DNA of 64,000 nt from an uncultured Clostridia bacterium (lineage in GTDB: Bacteria > Bacillota > Clostridia > TANB77 > CAG-508): contig CAJUSU010000005.1 of NCBI GenBank assembly GCA_910589185.1, positions 1 through 64,000 on the forward strand, in the 5' to 3' direction. The position numbers and the translations under genes are program-made. Shown piece by piece: positions 29,672 through 40,326 of the stretch (position 1 is its first letter; each line of letters starts with the position of its first letter). The notes under the pieces were generated by a model. That model did not search any database. It worked only from the letters and a program-made list of their open reading frames with translations, and was not told where the DNA came from.

Positions 29672-31484
29672 ATGAGTGAGCAAAATCAAAATCAGAAAGA
29701 AAAAGATAAGAAAGTAAAAATGTATCTTCGGGATTGCTATTCTAGTATTAACAGTAATATTAGTAGGAGTATCTATTTGGTTTTTAACAACGAATAGTCA
29801 AAAAGAAAAAGACAATGAATTAGCATACACAGAGTTAATCAAAAAAGTAGATGAGGGACAAGTAGAAAAAGTCGAGATGACAGTGGGAAGCACTTCTGTT
29901 AAAGTAAAACTAAAAGGTGACGAAGAAGGAAATGAGAAAAAGACAATTGTGCCAAACACACAAGCTTTTATTGAGTTAATTCAAGAGAAAACGCTAAAAG
30001 GAAATCAAATTGAATTAGTACAAAAAAAGCAAAATCCATTAATTGGAGTCATGCAAACGTTATTCTCACTATTACCAACTATTATACTAGTAGCTTTAGT
30101 CATTGTGCTATTTAAAATGCAAGGGCTAGGAGATAAGGGAAAAGTATATGATGCAGAGACAACAAAATCTAAAATAAAATTTGATGATGTTGCAGGATTA
30201 GAAGAAGAAAAAAGTGAAATGATTGAAATTGTAGATTTCTTAAAAGAACCAAAGAGATTTACAGATATGGGAGCGAAGGTTCCAAGAGGTGTTCTACTTT
30301 GTGGAAATCCGGGTACAGGTAAAACCTTAATTGCAAAAGCAATTGCAGGTGAAGCAAAGGTACCATTCATTTCTATGAGTGGTTCTGAATTTATTGAAAT
30401 GTTTGCAGGACTTGGTGCTTCTCGTGTGAGGAAGTTATTTGAAAAAGCCAAAAAAGTTGCTCCTTGTATTGTATTTATTGATGAAATTGATGCCATTGGT
30501 TCGAGAAGGTCTAGTGGAAGTGGGGCAGAGTCTGAAAATAACCAAACATTAAACCAATTGTTAGTAGAAATGGATGGTTTTGATACTGAAGAAACCATTA
30601 TTGTGCTAGCAGCAACAAATAGACCAGAAATGTTAGACAAAGCATTATTAAGACCGGGTAGATTTGATAGACAAATTACCATTGCACTTCCTGATATGAA
30701 GGGAAGAGAAGAAATTTTAAAAATTCATGCGAAAGGGAAGAAGTTTGCAGAAGAAGTAAACTTAAAAGATATAGCAGAAGATACAGCAGGATTTACAGGA
30801 GCAGAACTTGCTAACATTTTAAATGAAGCGGCAATTATTGCAACTATCAAAAAGCATGAGGCAATTACACAAGATGATGTAGAAGATGCTGTGAAAAAAG
30901 TAACAGTTGGATTAGAAAGACAAAGCAGAGTGATTTCGGACAAAGATAAAAAGTTAACTGCTTATCATGAAGCAGGACATGCTATTGTTAGTAGCACTTT
31001 AGAAACGCAAAAAGATATTAAAGAAGTATCTATTATTCCTCGTGGTATTGCAGGTGGGTACACTATGTACAAAACAAATGAGGACAAATACTATATTTCT
31101 AAAACAGAAATGCAAGAGAAATTAATTGCTTTACTTGGTGGACGTGCTGCTGAGAAGGTTGCTTTAAGTGATATTTCAACTGGTGCAAGTAATGATATTG
31201 AAGTAGCTACACAAATTGCAAAAGATATGATTACCAAATATGGAATGAGTGATAATTTGGGACCAATTTCAGTAGATACAGAAAAAGACCCATATCAATT
31301 ACAATTATTTGGTGAGAAATTTAGTGATGCAATAGGTGCAGAAGTGAAGATTATGCTAGACAGCAGTTATGCAAAGGCACAAGAGATTTTAAAGAACAAC
31401 ATGGCAAAATTGGATAAAGTGGCTCAGGCTCTAATGGAAAAAGAAGTGATTTCAAGTGAGGAGTTTGAGGAGTTAATTAAATAA
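29672..31484 (+). CDS. ftsH: ATP-dependent zinc metalloprotease FtsH, with +1 frameshift at CGG
   Basis: ATG 29672 follows AAGGAGAG. The first 19 codons (MSEQNQNQKEKDKKVKMYL) are in one frame. Codon 20 is CGG (29729-29731). Dropping its C gives GIAILVLTVILVGVSIWFL, the missing first membrane segment, and the frame then runs to 31484, a 603-residue FtsH of normal length. The AAA domain has GNPGTGKTLIAKAIAGEA (Walker A), VFIDEIDAIG (Walker B) and an RPGRFDR second region. The protease site is HEAGH. Without the shift only about 42 residues would be made. FtsH degrades membrane and misfolded proteins. Confidence 0.92.
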
Positions 31485-31490
31485 GAAATA

Positions 31491-31522
31491 AAAAAGTATC
31501 TTCTATAAGGAGATACTTTTTC
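31491..31522. terminator. bidirectional terminator
   Basis: The stem AAAAAGTATCT/AGATACTTTTT sits between convergent ftsH and the RluA-type gene, and overlaps the stop codon of the latter. Confidence 0.85.
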
Positions 31523-32351
31523 CATTTAAATAACTCAAAATTCCATTCTCACCTTTAAAATGAAAAGTAAGAGAACAACTTGTTAGCTGTTGAACTTTAA
31601 AGCCAAACTTTTTGTTAATTTCATTATTCCCATATTTGCCATCTCCTAAAATAGGGTAACCAATATGGGCTAAATGAGCACGAATTTGATGAGTTTTACC
31701 AGTATGCAAGATAACATCTAATATACTGGTATTTTCTTTTTTATTCTCTTTCACAACTTGATAAGAAGTCATAATTTTTTCATAACCTTTTTTAGGAGTA
31801 TCAGAAATATACACTAAAGATTTCTTGGCATCTTTAAAAAGATAAGCTGTTAAAGTAGCTTGTTTTTTAGTAGGAATACCAATTACTTTTGCTGTATAAT
31901 GTTTTTCAATTTCATGATTTTTAAACTTGTCCAATAAAATATCTAAAGTTTCCCCATCTTTAGCAAATAAAACTAAGCCAGTCGTATTTCTATCTAAACG
32001 ATGGCAAGGCTTGATAAAAGTATATGATTTTTCAAGTAAAGTAGTTAACGAATTTGCACCAGTTACTTCAATTCCAGTAGGTTTATTCACAACGCAGATA
32101 TGCTCATCTTCATAGATAATATCTATTTCAAAATGAGAGTTTTTTTCTAATAGCTCGTCAGCAATATATACTTTTATATGGTCTCCTGTATGTATAATCA
32201 CATTTTCATTCATTCGTACATCATTCACACGAATATCTTTTTTACGAAGCGCTTTGTATAATACATTCAGGCTTAAACCATCAAAAGTATCTAATAATAA
32301 ACTATTTAATTTCTTTCCGTTATATTTATCATCTACAATTAATTCTTTCAT
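31503..32351 (-). CDS. RluA-family RNA pseudouridine synthase
   Basis: 282 residues from the ATG at 32349-32351; an in-frame upstream extension lacks homology. An S4-like N-terminal domain (LYKALRKKDIRVNDVRMNEN) precedes the synthase domain with IICVVNKPTGIEV-type sequence, CHRLDRNTTGLVLFAKD (catalytic Asp in HRLDRNT) and GKTHQIRAHLAHIGYPILGD. It isomerises uridine in rRNA or tRNA; the exact site cannot be told. Confidence 0.9.
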   Translation of the reverse strand: MKELIVDDKYNGKKLNSLLLDTFDGLSLNVLYKALRKKDIRVNDVRMNENVIIHTGDHIKVYIADELLEKNSHFEIDIIYEDEHICVVNKPTGIEVTGANSLTTLLEKSYTFIKPCHRLDRNTTGLVLFAKDGETLDILLDKFKNHEIEKHYTAKVIGIPTKKQATLTAYLFKDAKKSLVYISDTPKKGYEKIMTSYQVVKENKKENTSILDVILHTGKTHQIRAHLAHIGYPILGDGKYGNNEINKKFGFKVQQLTSCSLTFHFKGENGILSYLNGKSISL

Positions 32352-32419
32352 GTTTTCAGTATACCATAAGGAACCAAAAAAATCAAAGTGCATAAAATAC
32401 CACAGAAAGGAAAAAAACA

Positions 32420-32773
32420 ATGGAAATTTTATGGAATGGTATTTTATGGGTATTAGCCCTATATGGCTTATTTGAAATGATAAAAACAATTATTTATACA
32501 TATACTTATACCAATTTAAAACCAGATGGTATTTATGTTATTGTAGCTGCGAAAAATCAAGAAAAGAAAATTGAGGGCTTCTTACGTTCATTTCTATTTC
32601 GCTTAATTTATGGAAAAGAAGAAAATGTGAAAGATGTGATTGTGGTAGACTTGAACTCAACAGATGAAACAAAAGAAATATTAGAAAAATTAGGAGACGA
32701 TTATGATAATATTAAAGTTTCCAATTGGAGAGATTGCAAAGAAATTTTAGATAGCGTAGATGGAGTGAAATAA
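32420..32773 (+). CDS. hypothetical protein, glycosyltransferase-like fragment
   Basis: 117 residues. An N-terminal membrane segment (WNGILWVLALYGLFEMI) precedes a region with VIVAAKNQEKKIEGFLRSFL and VIVVDLNSTDETKEIL. This resembles the nucleotide-binding strand and DxSTDxT motif of GT2-type transferases, but the domain is too short for an enzyme. Role unknown. AAAGGA precedes ATG. Confidence 0.6.
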   Translation: MEILWNGILWVLALYGLFEMIKTIIYTYTYTNLKPDGIYVIVAAKNQEKKIEGFLRSFLFRLIYGKEENVKDVIVVDLNSTDETKEILEKLGDDYDNIKVSNWRDCKEILDSVDGVK

Positions 32774-32852
32774 ATTTCTAATGAATTATCTTGAAAAAAT
32801 AGCAAAATAAAGGTAGAATAGAGGAAGCATTAAGAGAAAAAGAGGAAATGTT

Positions 32853-35073
32853 TTGGAAATATTAGGCGAAATTAAAGAGATTATTTATCGTAGTGAATTA
32901 AATAGTTACACCATAGCTGCTTTTGAAATGGAGGAAGAGGAGACTACTGTTGTAGGTTATCTTCCTTTTATTAACAAAGGAGATACTATTAAGGCAACTG
33001 GGAATTTTGTAGAACATCCTGAATATGGTATGCAATTTAAAATTGAGACTTTTGAAAAAACAATGCCTGAGTCTTTAGAAGGATTAGAAAGATATTTATC
33101 GAGTGGCAAATTAAAAGGAATAGGGCCTGCCACTGCCCAGAAAATGATTAAAGAGTTTGGCAAAGAAGTTGTCCATATCTTAAGGTTTGAGCCAGAAAAA
33201 TTAGTGTGTATCAAAGGAATTACTAAAGAAAAAGCAATGGAGGCATCAGAAAGTTTTAACGAAAATTGGGAAATATGGCGTATTGTAGAATACTTGCAAA
33301 AATATGGAATAGGTCCACAAAGTGCAGAGAAAGTATTTAAAAGTTTAGGAGCAAATACGATTGACTTAATAGAAGAGAACCCATATTTATTAGTAGACTT
33401 AGTACAAAAAGCAGACTTTAGGCAAATAGACCAAATTGCGCTTAAATTAGGACTGGACCAGGAAAGTAGTCAAAGAGTCAGAAGTGGCATTAAATATGCT
33501 TTGAAAGTAGCCAATAACAATGGACATTGTTGTGTTATTTATCAGAATTTATTGCAATTTGCACATGAACTATTGGGGGTTTCAGAAGAAATTATTGAAG
33601 AAAGCCTCATTAATTTAAAAGCATTAAAAGAAATAGTCATTGAGGATAGAGAAACACAAGAATGGATTTATTTAACCAATTACTATTTAGCAGAAAAAAA
33701 TGTGGCAGAATCTCTTATTACATTAGATGAATATAAAAATGTAAAAGCCATTAGTGGATTTGAAAAGAAACTAAAGAAGATAGAGAAAAATGCGGAAAAG
33801 GAATTATCAGAAAAGCAAAAGGAAGCAGTACAAGCAATTCAAGAACATAATGTTTGCGTTATTACAGGAGGACCGGGTACAGGTAAAACAACCATTATTA
33901 AAACAGTAATTGAGTTGTATAAGCAAGAAGGATTAAAGGTAGTTCTATGTGCGCCAACAGGAAGAGCGGCTAAAAGAATGACAGAAACAACTGGAGAAGA
34001 GGCAAAGACGTTACATCGTTTATTAGAAATTGGAAAAATGGATACAGACCAAATGAAATCCATGGACCCGAATGTAGAAGTAGCACCACTAGATGCAGAT
34101 ATTATTATAGTAGATGAAGTGTCTATGGTGGACATCTTTTTAATGAATTATTTAGTACAAGCTATTTACAAAGGAACAAAATTAGTGCTAGTAGGAGATA
34201 GCAATCAGCTTCCTTCGGTGGGACCGGGAAATGTATTGAAAGATATTGTTAACTCAGAGCAAATCACAGTCATTACATTAAATAAGATTTTTAGACAAGC
34301 AGCTAAAAGTAAAATTATTATCAATAGCCACAAAGTGAATGAAGGAAATAGCTTTTTGACAGCTGAAAAGAATGAAGAATTATTAGATGACTTTTTCTTT
34401 ATAGCAGAGCAAAGCCAAGAAAAGGTACTAGAAAATGTGATTTCTTTAAGTAATGGTAGGTTGCAAAAATATGGAAACTATGACTTTTTTAATAACATTC
34501 AAGTTATCAGCCCTACTAAAAAAGGAACTTTAGGAACCAAAGAATTGAATAAATATTTACAAGCAGCCATTAATCCGCCAGATGAAAAGAAGAAAGAGCG
34601 TAAATGGATGGATAGTATTTTTAGAGAAGGCGATAGAATCATGCAAATAAAAAATAATTATGATATTTATTGGGAAAAGCATGAGCCGAACTTAGAAATG
34701 GGAAAAGGTGTGTTTAACGGGGAGTATGGAACCATTAGTAATATTGATGAAAATGAAAAAAGAGTAAAAATTAAATTTGATGATGATAAAATTGTATGGT
34801 ATGCTTTTGAAGAATTGGAGCAAATTGAGCATGCTTACTGTATTACAGTACATAAAGCACAACGGAAGCGAATTTGACGTGGTAATTATGCCGATTGTAC
34901 AGGCAGCACCAGTCTTGCTCACTAGAACTCTATTATATACTGCCATGACTAGAGCGAAGAAACTTTTAATTTTAGTAGGTAGTCCAAATGTGATAGAATT
35001 TATGATACAAAATGCGGATAGCAAAAAAAGAAATACAGGATTGGAATTTAAGTTAAAGAGTTTAACAAGATAA
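32853..35073 (+). CDS. recD2: RecD2-type DNA helicase, with +1 frameshift at CGG
   Basis: TTG 32853 starts a 739-residue helicase after GAGGAAA. The N-terminal part has helix-hairpin-helix repeats (GKLKGIGPATAQKMIKEFG, YGIGPQSAEKVF). The helicase core has ITGGPGTGKTTII, VVLCAPTGRAAKRMTE, IIVDEVSMVDIFLMN and VLVGDSNQLPSVGPGNVL. Near the end an in-frame CGG (34863-34865) follows CAA. Dropping its C gives HKAQGSEFDVVIMP, the invariant motif V/VI of RecD2, and the frame runs to 35073. Without the shift the protein stops three codons on and lacks motif VI. It acts in 5'-3' unwinding and repair. Confidence 0.92.
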
Positions 35074-35104
35074 AACAAAATGTGATAAAATTTCTGACTT
35101 AGTA

Positions 35105-35133
35105 TTGACTTATTTGTAAATATGAATTAAAAT
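35105..35133 (+). promoter_or_regulatory. probable sigma-A promoter
   Basis: TTGACT (35105-35110) and TAAAAT (35128-35133), 17 bases apart, lie 60 bases before the coiled-coil gene. Confidence 0.5.
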
Positions 35134-35193
35134 GAGACATAGAGAAAGAAAACAATACATATAAGGGAAGTATGCCAAGAAAGGAGAGAAACT

Positions 35194-35508
35194 ATGGAAC
35201 AACAAATATTAGCAAAGATTTTAACACTGACAGAAGAAACAAATACAATTGTGAAAGATGTGCAACAAAGAGTAACAGCATTGGAACAAAGAGTATCTAA
35301 CTTAGAAAAAGACGTGGCAATTTTAAAACAAGATGTAGCAACTTTAAAACAAGATGTAAAAGATATTCAGAACAATATGATAGCAATGGAAGACAAAATT
35401 ATGAGAAAGTTAAATGCTGAAGTTAAAGATGCAGTGAAAGATCATGTATTTATGATTAAGAATTTAAGCAATGTTTTAACTCATTTGCAACTAGAAATTG
35501 TAAATTAG
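35194..35508 (+). CDS. small coiled-coil protein
   Basis: 104 residues with heptad repeats: VTALEQRVSNLEKDVAILKQ, DVATLKQDVKDIQNN. It is a predicted coiled coil for nearly its whole length. No further function can be assigned. AAAGGAGAG precedes ATG. Confidence 0.65.
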   Translation: MEQQILAKILTLTEETNTIVKDVQQRVTALEQRVSNLEKDVAILKQDVATLKQDVKDIQNNMIAMEDKIMRKLNAEVKDAVKDHVFMIKNLSNVLTHLQLEIVN

Positions 35509-35550
35509 ATAAAAATTGGGGACACGTAAATCTAAAAAGGAGGGGCGAAA

Positions 35551-36237
35551 ATGAACCTTTTAGACACTGTCCTCAATTTTATTTTTCCACCAACTTGTGG
35601 CTTTTGTAACAAAATGAGAGAAGGCTATTTGTGCCAAGATTGTAAACAAAAAATAACCAATTCCAATTTTTATCTCAATCAGTTAGATTTTTATCAAAAT
35701 AAAGATAACTTCATAGAAGAACATTTTTATCTATTCTCTTATGTAGAACCAATTCGAGGAAAAATCTTGCAATATAAATTTGATGATAAAGCATATTTGG
35801 CAAATACTATTTATGAATTTTTTATGAATAATGAAAAATTATATGGATTTTTAAAAAAATATGATATAATTATCCCAATACCAATATCCTCATCTAGAAA
35901 ACGAGAAAGAGGATATAATCAAAGTGAATTACTTGCTAGAAAAATCAGCAAAATGGCAAATATTCACATAGAAACGCAAGTGTTAAAAAAAGCAAAAAAT
36001 AATCAGCCACAAAGTAGTTTGAATAAAGAGCAAAGAAGAGAAAATGTAAAAAATGTATATAAAGTACAAAATGAAGTCAAAATACAAAATAAGGAAATAC
36101 TACTTTTGGATGATATTTATACAACAGGTTCAACAGCAAATGAATGCGCAAGAATGCTTAAACAAGCAGGTTGCCAAACAGTAGGAATTTTAACAATTGC
36201 AAGTGACCTAGAGAAATATCAAAAGAGAAAGGAATAG
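35551..36237 (+). CDS. comFC: ComF family protein (phosphoribosyltransferase-like)
   Basis: 228 residues. An N-terminal zinc motif (CGFCNKMREGYLCQDC) precedes a phosphoribosyltransferase fold with the PRPP loop LLLDDIYTTGSTANECARM and the conserved RGYNQSELLARKI. ComFC takes part in DNA uptake and handling in competent Gram-positives. It lies between the coiled-coil gene and the KAP-like NTPase. Ribosome site GGAGG. Confidence 0.88.
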   Translation: MNLLDTVLNFIFPPTCGFCNKMREGYLCQDCKQKITNSNFYLNQLDFYQNKDNFIEEHFYLFSYVEPIRGKILQYKFDDKAYLANTIYEFFMNNEKLYGFLKKYDIIIPIPISSSRKRERGYNQSELLARKISKMANIHIETQVLKKAKNNQPQSSLNKEQRRENVKNVYKVQNEVKIQNKEILLLDDIYTTGSTANECARMLKQAGCQTVGILTIASDLEKYQKRKE

Positions 36238-36241
36238 GAAA

Positions 36242-38464
36242 ATGGACGATTTAGTAGAAAGTATCTTAGATTATATTAGAGCAGAATATACAGACTATGC
36301 CATTATGATAAATGGCGAATGGGGAAGCGGAAAGACTTATTTCTGGAACCACAAAATAAAACCTAAAATAGAATCTATGCAGGTAAATGGAAAAAGATTA
36401 ACAGCCATTTATATGTCTTTATATGGAATTTCTAACCTAGAGGAAATTAGTAAAAAAATATTTATTGAAACAACACAATTAATGGACAGAAACTTAAAAA
36501 AATATATGGATGCTAGCGGAGTAGCTAATATTCCAGAATATGCAAAAACAGGTTTAGATATGGCTAACTTCTTTGGCGTTACTCAAAATGGAAACCAATT
36601 AGACTATGGCCAATTTTTCTCAACAGATGACAAAGTACTATGTTTTGACGACTTAGAGAGAGCAAATGTAGATGTTATTGATATTTTAGGATATATCAAT
36701 AATTTCGTAGAGCACGACCATATTAAAACGATTATTATTTGTAATGAAAAAGAATTATCGACTAAATTAAAAAATAGCAATTTAGAGATGAAAACTTTTA
36801 TTGCAACTTATTTATTAGATAAACAAGATAAATTAACCATTAAGACAGATAAACCAATGGTAGAGAGAATTCGTGATACGATTGAATATGTTTTTGATAA
36901 AGCAAATGATTACGAAAGAATTAAAGAAAAATTAATTGGTGAAACTTTTGAATATGCGCCAGAGTTTAATTATATTATTAATGGACTTTTAATGCGCTAT
37001 GAAAATGAAGCAGATTTAATTCGTTTTCTACGAGAAAATACAAACTTGATTACTTCTACTTTTAACAAGAGTGGGACTAGAAACTTGCGTATTTTAAAAC
37101 ATGCGCTAAATAATTTTAAGAAAATATTTGATATGGTAACAAAAGCATATCCAAATACAAATCACCGTATTTTACAAACTATGCTTATCTTTACCATAGC
37201 AATTTCATTTGAAATTAAAGCAGGAAAGATTACGAAAGATAAGTTTGTAAATATTGACAGCAACGAAGAGTATAAAGCAATCTTAGTATCTTCCAGAGTA
37301 TTTATGGATAATAGACAATTCTACATTAAAGAATTTGATAATAACTATTACTATAACTTCAAAGCAGAATATCGTTTCTTTAAATTTATTGAAATTTACG
37401 TACGTACTCGTATTTTCGATATGAAAGTATTTAAAGACAATATGGAAGTTATTCGTAATACGATTGACACTAGTCAGTTACCAGGCTATAAGAGACTTCT
37501 TACAGAAGAATATTGGAAAATACCAGATGACCAATTTGAAGGTGTGATTGATGAAACTTTAGAAGATGTAAAAAATGGTAGAATTGAATTAATTCAAATA
37601 GTGAAACTGTTTGCATACTTTATCTATTTCATAAAAAAGGACCTAATCAAATATGATATTAGAACTGTTAAAAGCGTATTTTTTAATGGAATGAATATTG
37701 CATCTTTAACTTCTAGTTATTGTGCTAATGTAGATGAAGAGCTCTCAACAGTAGCAGTTGTAGATGAAATCAAAGATGAAATGCAAGAAGTATTAAAGCA
37801 TTTTAATGAAATTAATGCTCAATTAAAAGATAAGATGTATAGAGAACAAGCAGAAGATATCTTTAAATGTATTCCAATGAAAATGGAACAATTCTACGAT
37901 AGATTTGATAAAGAATGTATGAATATTCCAATTTTCAAGTATTATGATTCCTTCCAAATGTTCCAGAGGATTTCTTGTGCAAGCAATGAGGACATGGTAA
38001 GTATCAAAGAAAAATTAGCAGATAGAGCAAAGACATATACGAAAGAAATTGCGCCTGAAATGAAGAACATTGCAAAATTAAAACGCATTATGGATGACTA
38101 TATTGACGGAAAATTACCAAGTATTAAAATCGTTTTATTAGAGGATTTCTCGAATGAATTAGGCAATATTCTATCTCTTTATGAGGAAGAAGAAGTACAA
38201 GAAAAAACAATTGAAAAGCCAAGAAAGACAATAGAAATGAAACATACCGAGGAAAGCGATGAAGCAGAAAGAGTAACTCTCAGAAGTACAGAAGAAGAAA
38301 CTGAAGGAAGATCAATCAGATATATGGAAGAGCCTCAAGAAGAATATACAGAAGAATTAGAAGAGGAAATAGAAACAGAGGAAGAAGATACAAGACCACA
38401 ATTTTTAAAAAGCATAGAAAAATATTATAATAGTAAGAATTGGGATGATGACAGTGAAGAGTAA
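36242..38464 (+). CDS. large P-loop NTPase, KAP-like
   Basis: 740 residues. Near the N-terminus YAIMINGEWGSGKTYFWNH is a Walker A in the KAP-family context, and VLCFDDLERANVDVIDILGY is the Walker B region, followed by TIIICNEKELSTKL. The middle is helical with no recognised domain. The last 90 residues are a strongly acidic, Glu-rich tail. KAP NTPases are often membrane-linked or act in phage defence, but no membrane segment is visible. It starts 4 bases after comFC. Function unknown. Confidence 0.7.
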   Translation: MDDLVESILDYIRAEYTDYAIMINGEWGSGKTYFWNHKIKPKIESMQVNGKRLTAIYMSLYGISNLEEISKKIFIETTQLMDRNLKKYMDASGVANIPEYAKTGLDMANFFGVTQNGNQLDYGQFFSTDDKVLCFDDLERANVDVIDILGYINNFVEHDHIKTIIICNEKELSTKLKNSNLEMKTFIATYLLDKQDKLTIKTDKPMVERIRDTIEYVFDKANDYERIKEKLIGETFEYAPEFNYIINGLLMRYENEADLIRFLRENTNLITSTFNKSGTRNLRILKHALNNFKKIFDMVTKAYPNTNHRILQTMLIFTIAISFEIKAGKITKDKFVNIDSNEEYKAILVSSRVFMDNRQFYIKEFDNNYYYNFKAEYRFFKFIEIYVRTRIFDMKVFKDNMEVIRNTIDTSQLPGYKRLLTEEYWKIPDDQFEGVIDETLEDVKNGRIELIQIVKLFAYFIYFIKKDLIKYDIRTVKSVFFNGMNIASLTSSYCANVDEELSTVAVVDEIKDEMQEVLKHFNEINAQLKDKMYREQAEDIFKCIPMKMEQFYDRFDKECMNIPIFKYYDSFQMFQRISCASNEDMVSIKEKLADRAKTYTKEIAPEMKNIAKLKRIMDDYIDGKLPSIKIVLLEDFSNELGNILSLYEEEEVQEKTIEKPRKTIEMKHTEESDEAERVTLRSTEEETEGRSIRYMEEPQEEYTEELEEEIETEEEDTRPQFLKSIEKYYNSKNWDDDSEE

Positions 38465-39476
38465 GTCGAAGTTAATTAGGAACTTTCTATTTTTTATATT
38501 ATTGATTGGTATTACACTTTATATTTTATTAAAAGATCAAAACATTACTATGATATTTGAAATTATTCGCTCAGCTAAGGTAGAATATTTACTTATAGGA
38601 ATTGTTTGTATGATATTGTACCTAGCTTGCGAAGCAATTGATATAGGAAGAACTTTAAAAGTATTAAATGAAAAATCTTCTTTCAAGCAAAATTTTAAAT
38701 ATGCGCTAATTGGCTTTTTCTTTAGTTCTATTACACCAGCAGCAAGTGGTGGGCAACCAATGCAGATTTACTATATGCATAAAGATCATATTGACATTTC
38801 TAGTTCTACATTAGCACTTTTATTAAACCTAAGTGGAATGCAAGTGATTACACTTAGCTTTGCTTTTATTAGTTTACTATTCAATTATCAATATATGAAC
38901 AAAGTGCTAATTATTTTCTTTATTGTAGGTGTATGCTTAAATGCAAGTGCATTAGCGCTTTTGATTATAGGCATTTTTTCTAAAAGAATGTCAGAGGGAC
39001 TAGTTCGTATTGCCATTAAAATAATGAAATTCTTTAGAATTAAAAATATTGATAAGAAGAAAGAGAAGATAGAAGAACAATTAACAAAATATCAAGAAAG
39101 TGCTGTGTACATAAAAAAACATAAATCTTTAATGGTAAAAATTATTGCAACAACAGCGATACAGTTTTTACTATATTATAGTACATCATATTGGACTTAT
39201 AGAGCGTTAGGATTAAATGAACATGGTATTTTAGAAATTATTACAATGCAGTCTGTATTATATGCGACAGTATCAGGAATTCCATCACCGGGAGCAGTAG
39301 GTGTCAGTGAGGGAGCATTTACAGAAATATTTAGAAATGTATATCCGCAAGATATGATGACAAGTAGTGTATTATTAAATAGAGGTATCAATTTTTATTT
39401 ATTTGTTATCATTAGTGGAATAGTAGTAATCGTCAATCAATTGAGGTGGAAAAGAATAGACAGAGTTCAAAGCTAG
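38445..39476 (+). CDS. YbhN/LPG-synthase-type transmembrane protein (flippase-like)
   Basis: 343 residues, about eight membrane segments. It matches the lysylphosphatidylglycerol-synthase transmembrane (UPF0104/YbhN) family: ALIGFFFSSITPAASGGQPM, and GIPSPGAVGVSEGAFTEIF near the end. Such proteins move lipids or serve as the flippase half of MprF. No aminoacyl-transferase domain is attached. The start overlaps the KAP-like stop by 20 bases, indicating coupling. Confidence 0.82.
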   Translation: MMTVKSKSKLIRNFLFFILLIGITLYILLKDQNITMIFEIIRSAKVEYLLIGIVCMILYLACEAIDIGRTLKVLNEKSSFKQNFKYALIGFFFSSITPAASGGQPMQIYYMHKDHIDISSSTLALLLNLSGMQVITLSFAFISLLFNYQYMNKVLIIFFIVGVCLNASALALLIIGIFSKRMSEGLVRIAIKIMKFFRIKNIDKKKEKIEEQLTKYQESAVYIKKHKSLMVKIIATTAIQFLLYYSTSYWTYRALGLNEHGILEIITMQSVLYATVSGIPSPGAVGVSEGAFTEIFRNVYPQDMMTSSVLLNRGINFYLFVIISGIVVIVNQLRWKRIDRVQS

Positions 39477-39498
39477 CTTTTTGCTGGCTTTATTTTTA
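39470..39498 (+). terminator. rho-independent terminator
   Basis: The stem AAAGCTAGC/GCTGGCTTT overlaps the end of the flippase-like gene and is followed by a T-rich run. Confidence 0.65.
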
Positions 39499-39636
39499 AA
39501 ATAAAATAAAATTCAATGTATAAAAATTTCCTTTTAAAGCAATAATAAGAATATCAAGAAAATCATGCTTAAAATAGTATGAAAATATAAGTTGCAAAGA
39601 GCTTTTTAGCTCTGAGATTTAGAAGGAGGTAACATT

Positions 39637-40191
39637 TTGAAAGCAACAGGTGTAGTAAGAAGAATAGATGATTTAGGGAGAGTTGTCATTCCAAAAGAAA
39701 TTAGAAAAACTTTACGTATTAAAGAAGGAGATCCATTAGAAATTTTTACAGATAAAGAAGGCGAAGTTATTTTAAAGAAGTATTCTCCAATAGGAGAATT
39801 AACAGAATTTGCAACAGGATATGCAGAAACATTGGCAAAAACGACAGGACATATTGCTTGCATTACAGATAAAGATACTGTTATTGCAGTATCTGGAGGT
39901 TCAAAAAAAGAATTTTTAGAGCAAGATTTAAGTGAAGAATTGGAAAGAATTATGGAAGACAAAGAAAAATATACCAGTAAAGAGAATAATGATTTAGCAG
40001 TTCCAATTACTAAGAATGACAATAAAGAAAGAAGATATCATTCTCAAATTGTATATCCAATTATTTCTGATGGTGACGTAATTGGTAGTGTCATTTTATT
40101 ATCAAAAGATAGTGCTACAAAAATGTCAGAAATAGAGCAAAAAGTGGCACAATCTGCAGCTAGCTTTTTAGGAAGTCAAATGGAAATCTAG
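39637..40191 (+). CDS. spoVT: stage V sporulation protein T
   Basis: 184 residues. The AbrB-type DNA-binding domain (MKATGVVRRIDDLGRVVIPK, EIRKTLRIKEGDPLEIFTD) is followed by a GAF domain (about residues 55-184), the SpoVT arrangement. It controls late forespore genes in Bacillus and Clostridium. TTG start behind AGAAGGAGG. It supports a sporulating host. Confidence 0.9.
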   Translation: MKATGVVRRIDDLGRVVIPKEIRKTLRIKEGDPLEIFTDKEGEVILKKYSPIGELTEFATGYAETLAKTTGHIACITDKDTVIAVSGGSKKEFLEQDLSEELERIMEDKEKYTSKENNDLAVPITKNDNKERRYHSQIVYPIISDGDVIGSVILLSKDSATKMSEIEQKVAQSAASFLGSQMEI

Positions 40192-40326
40192 TATATATTA
40201 CAACTATATTACGTTCTTGTAATAAAAATGTAACACAAAAAAACAGAAAAATGCTTGATTATTTTAAATATATATAGTATAAATAAAGAAGTAAAAGTTT
40301 AAGTAACTCACAAAGGAGGAAAACAA

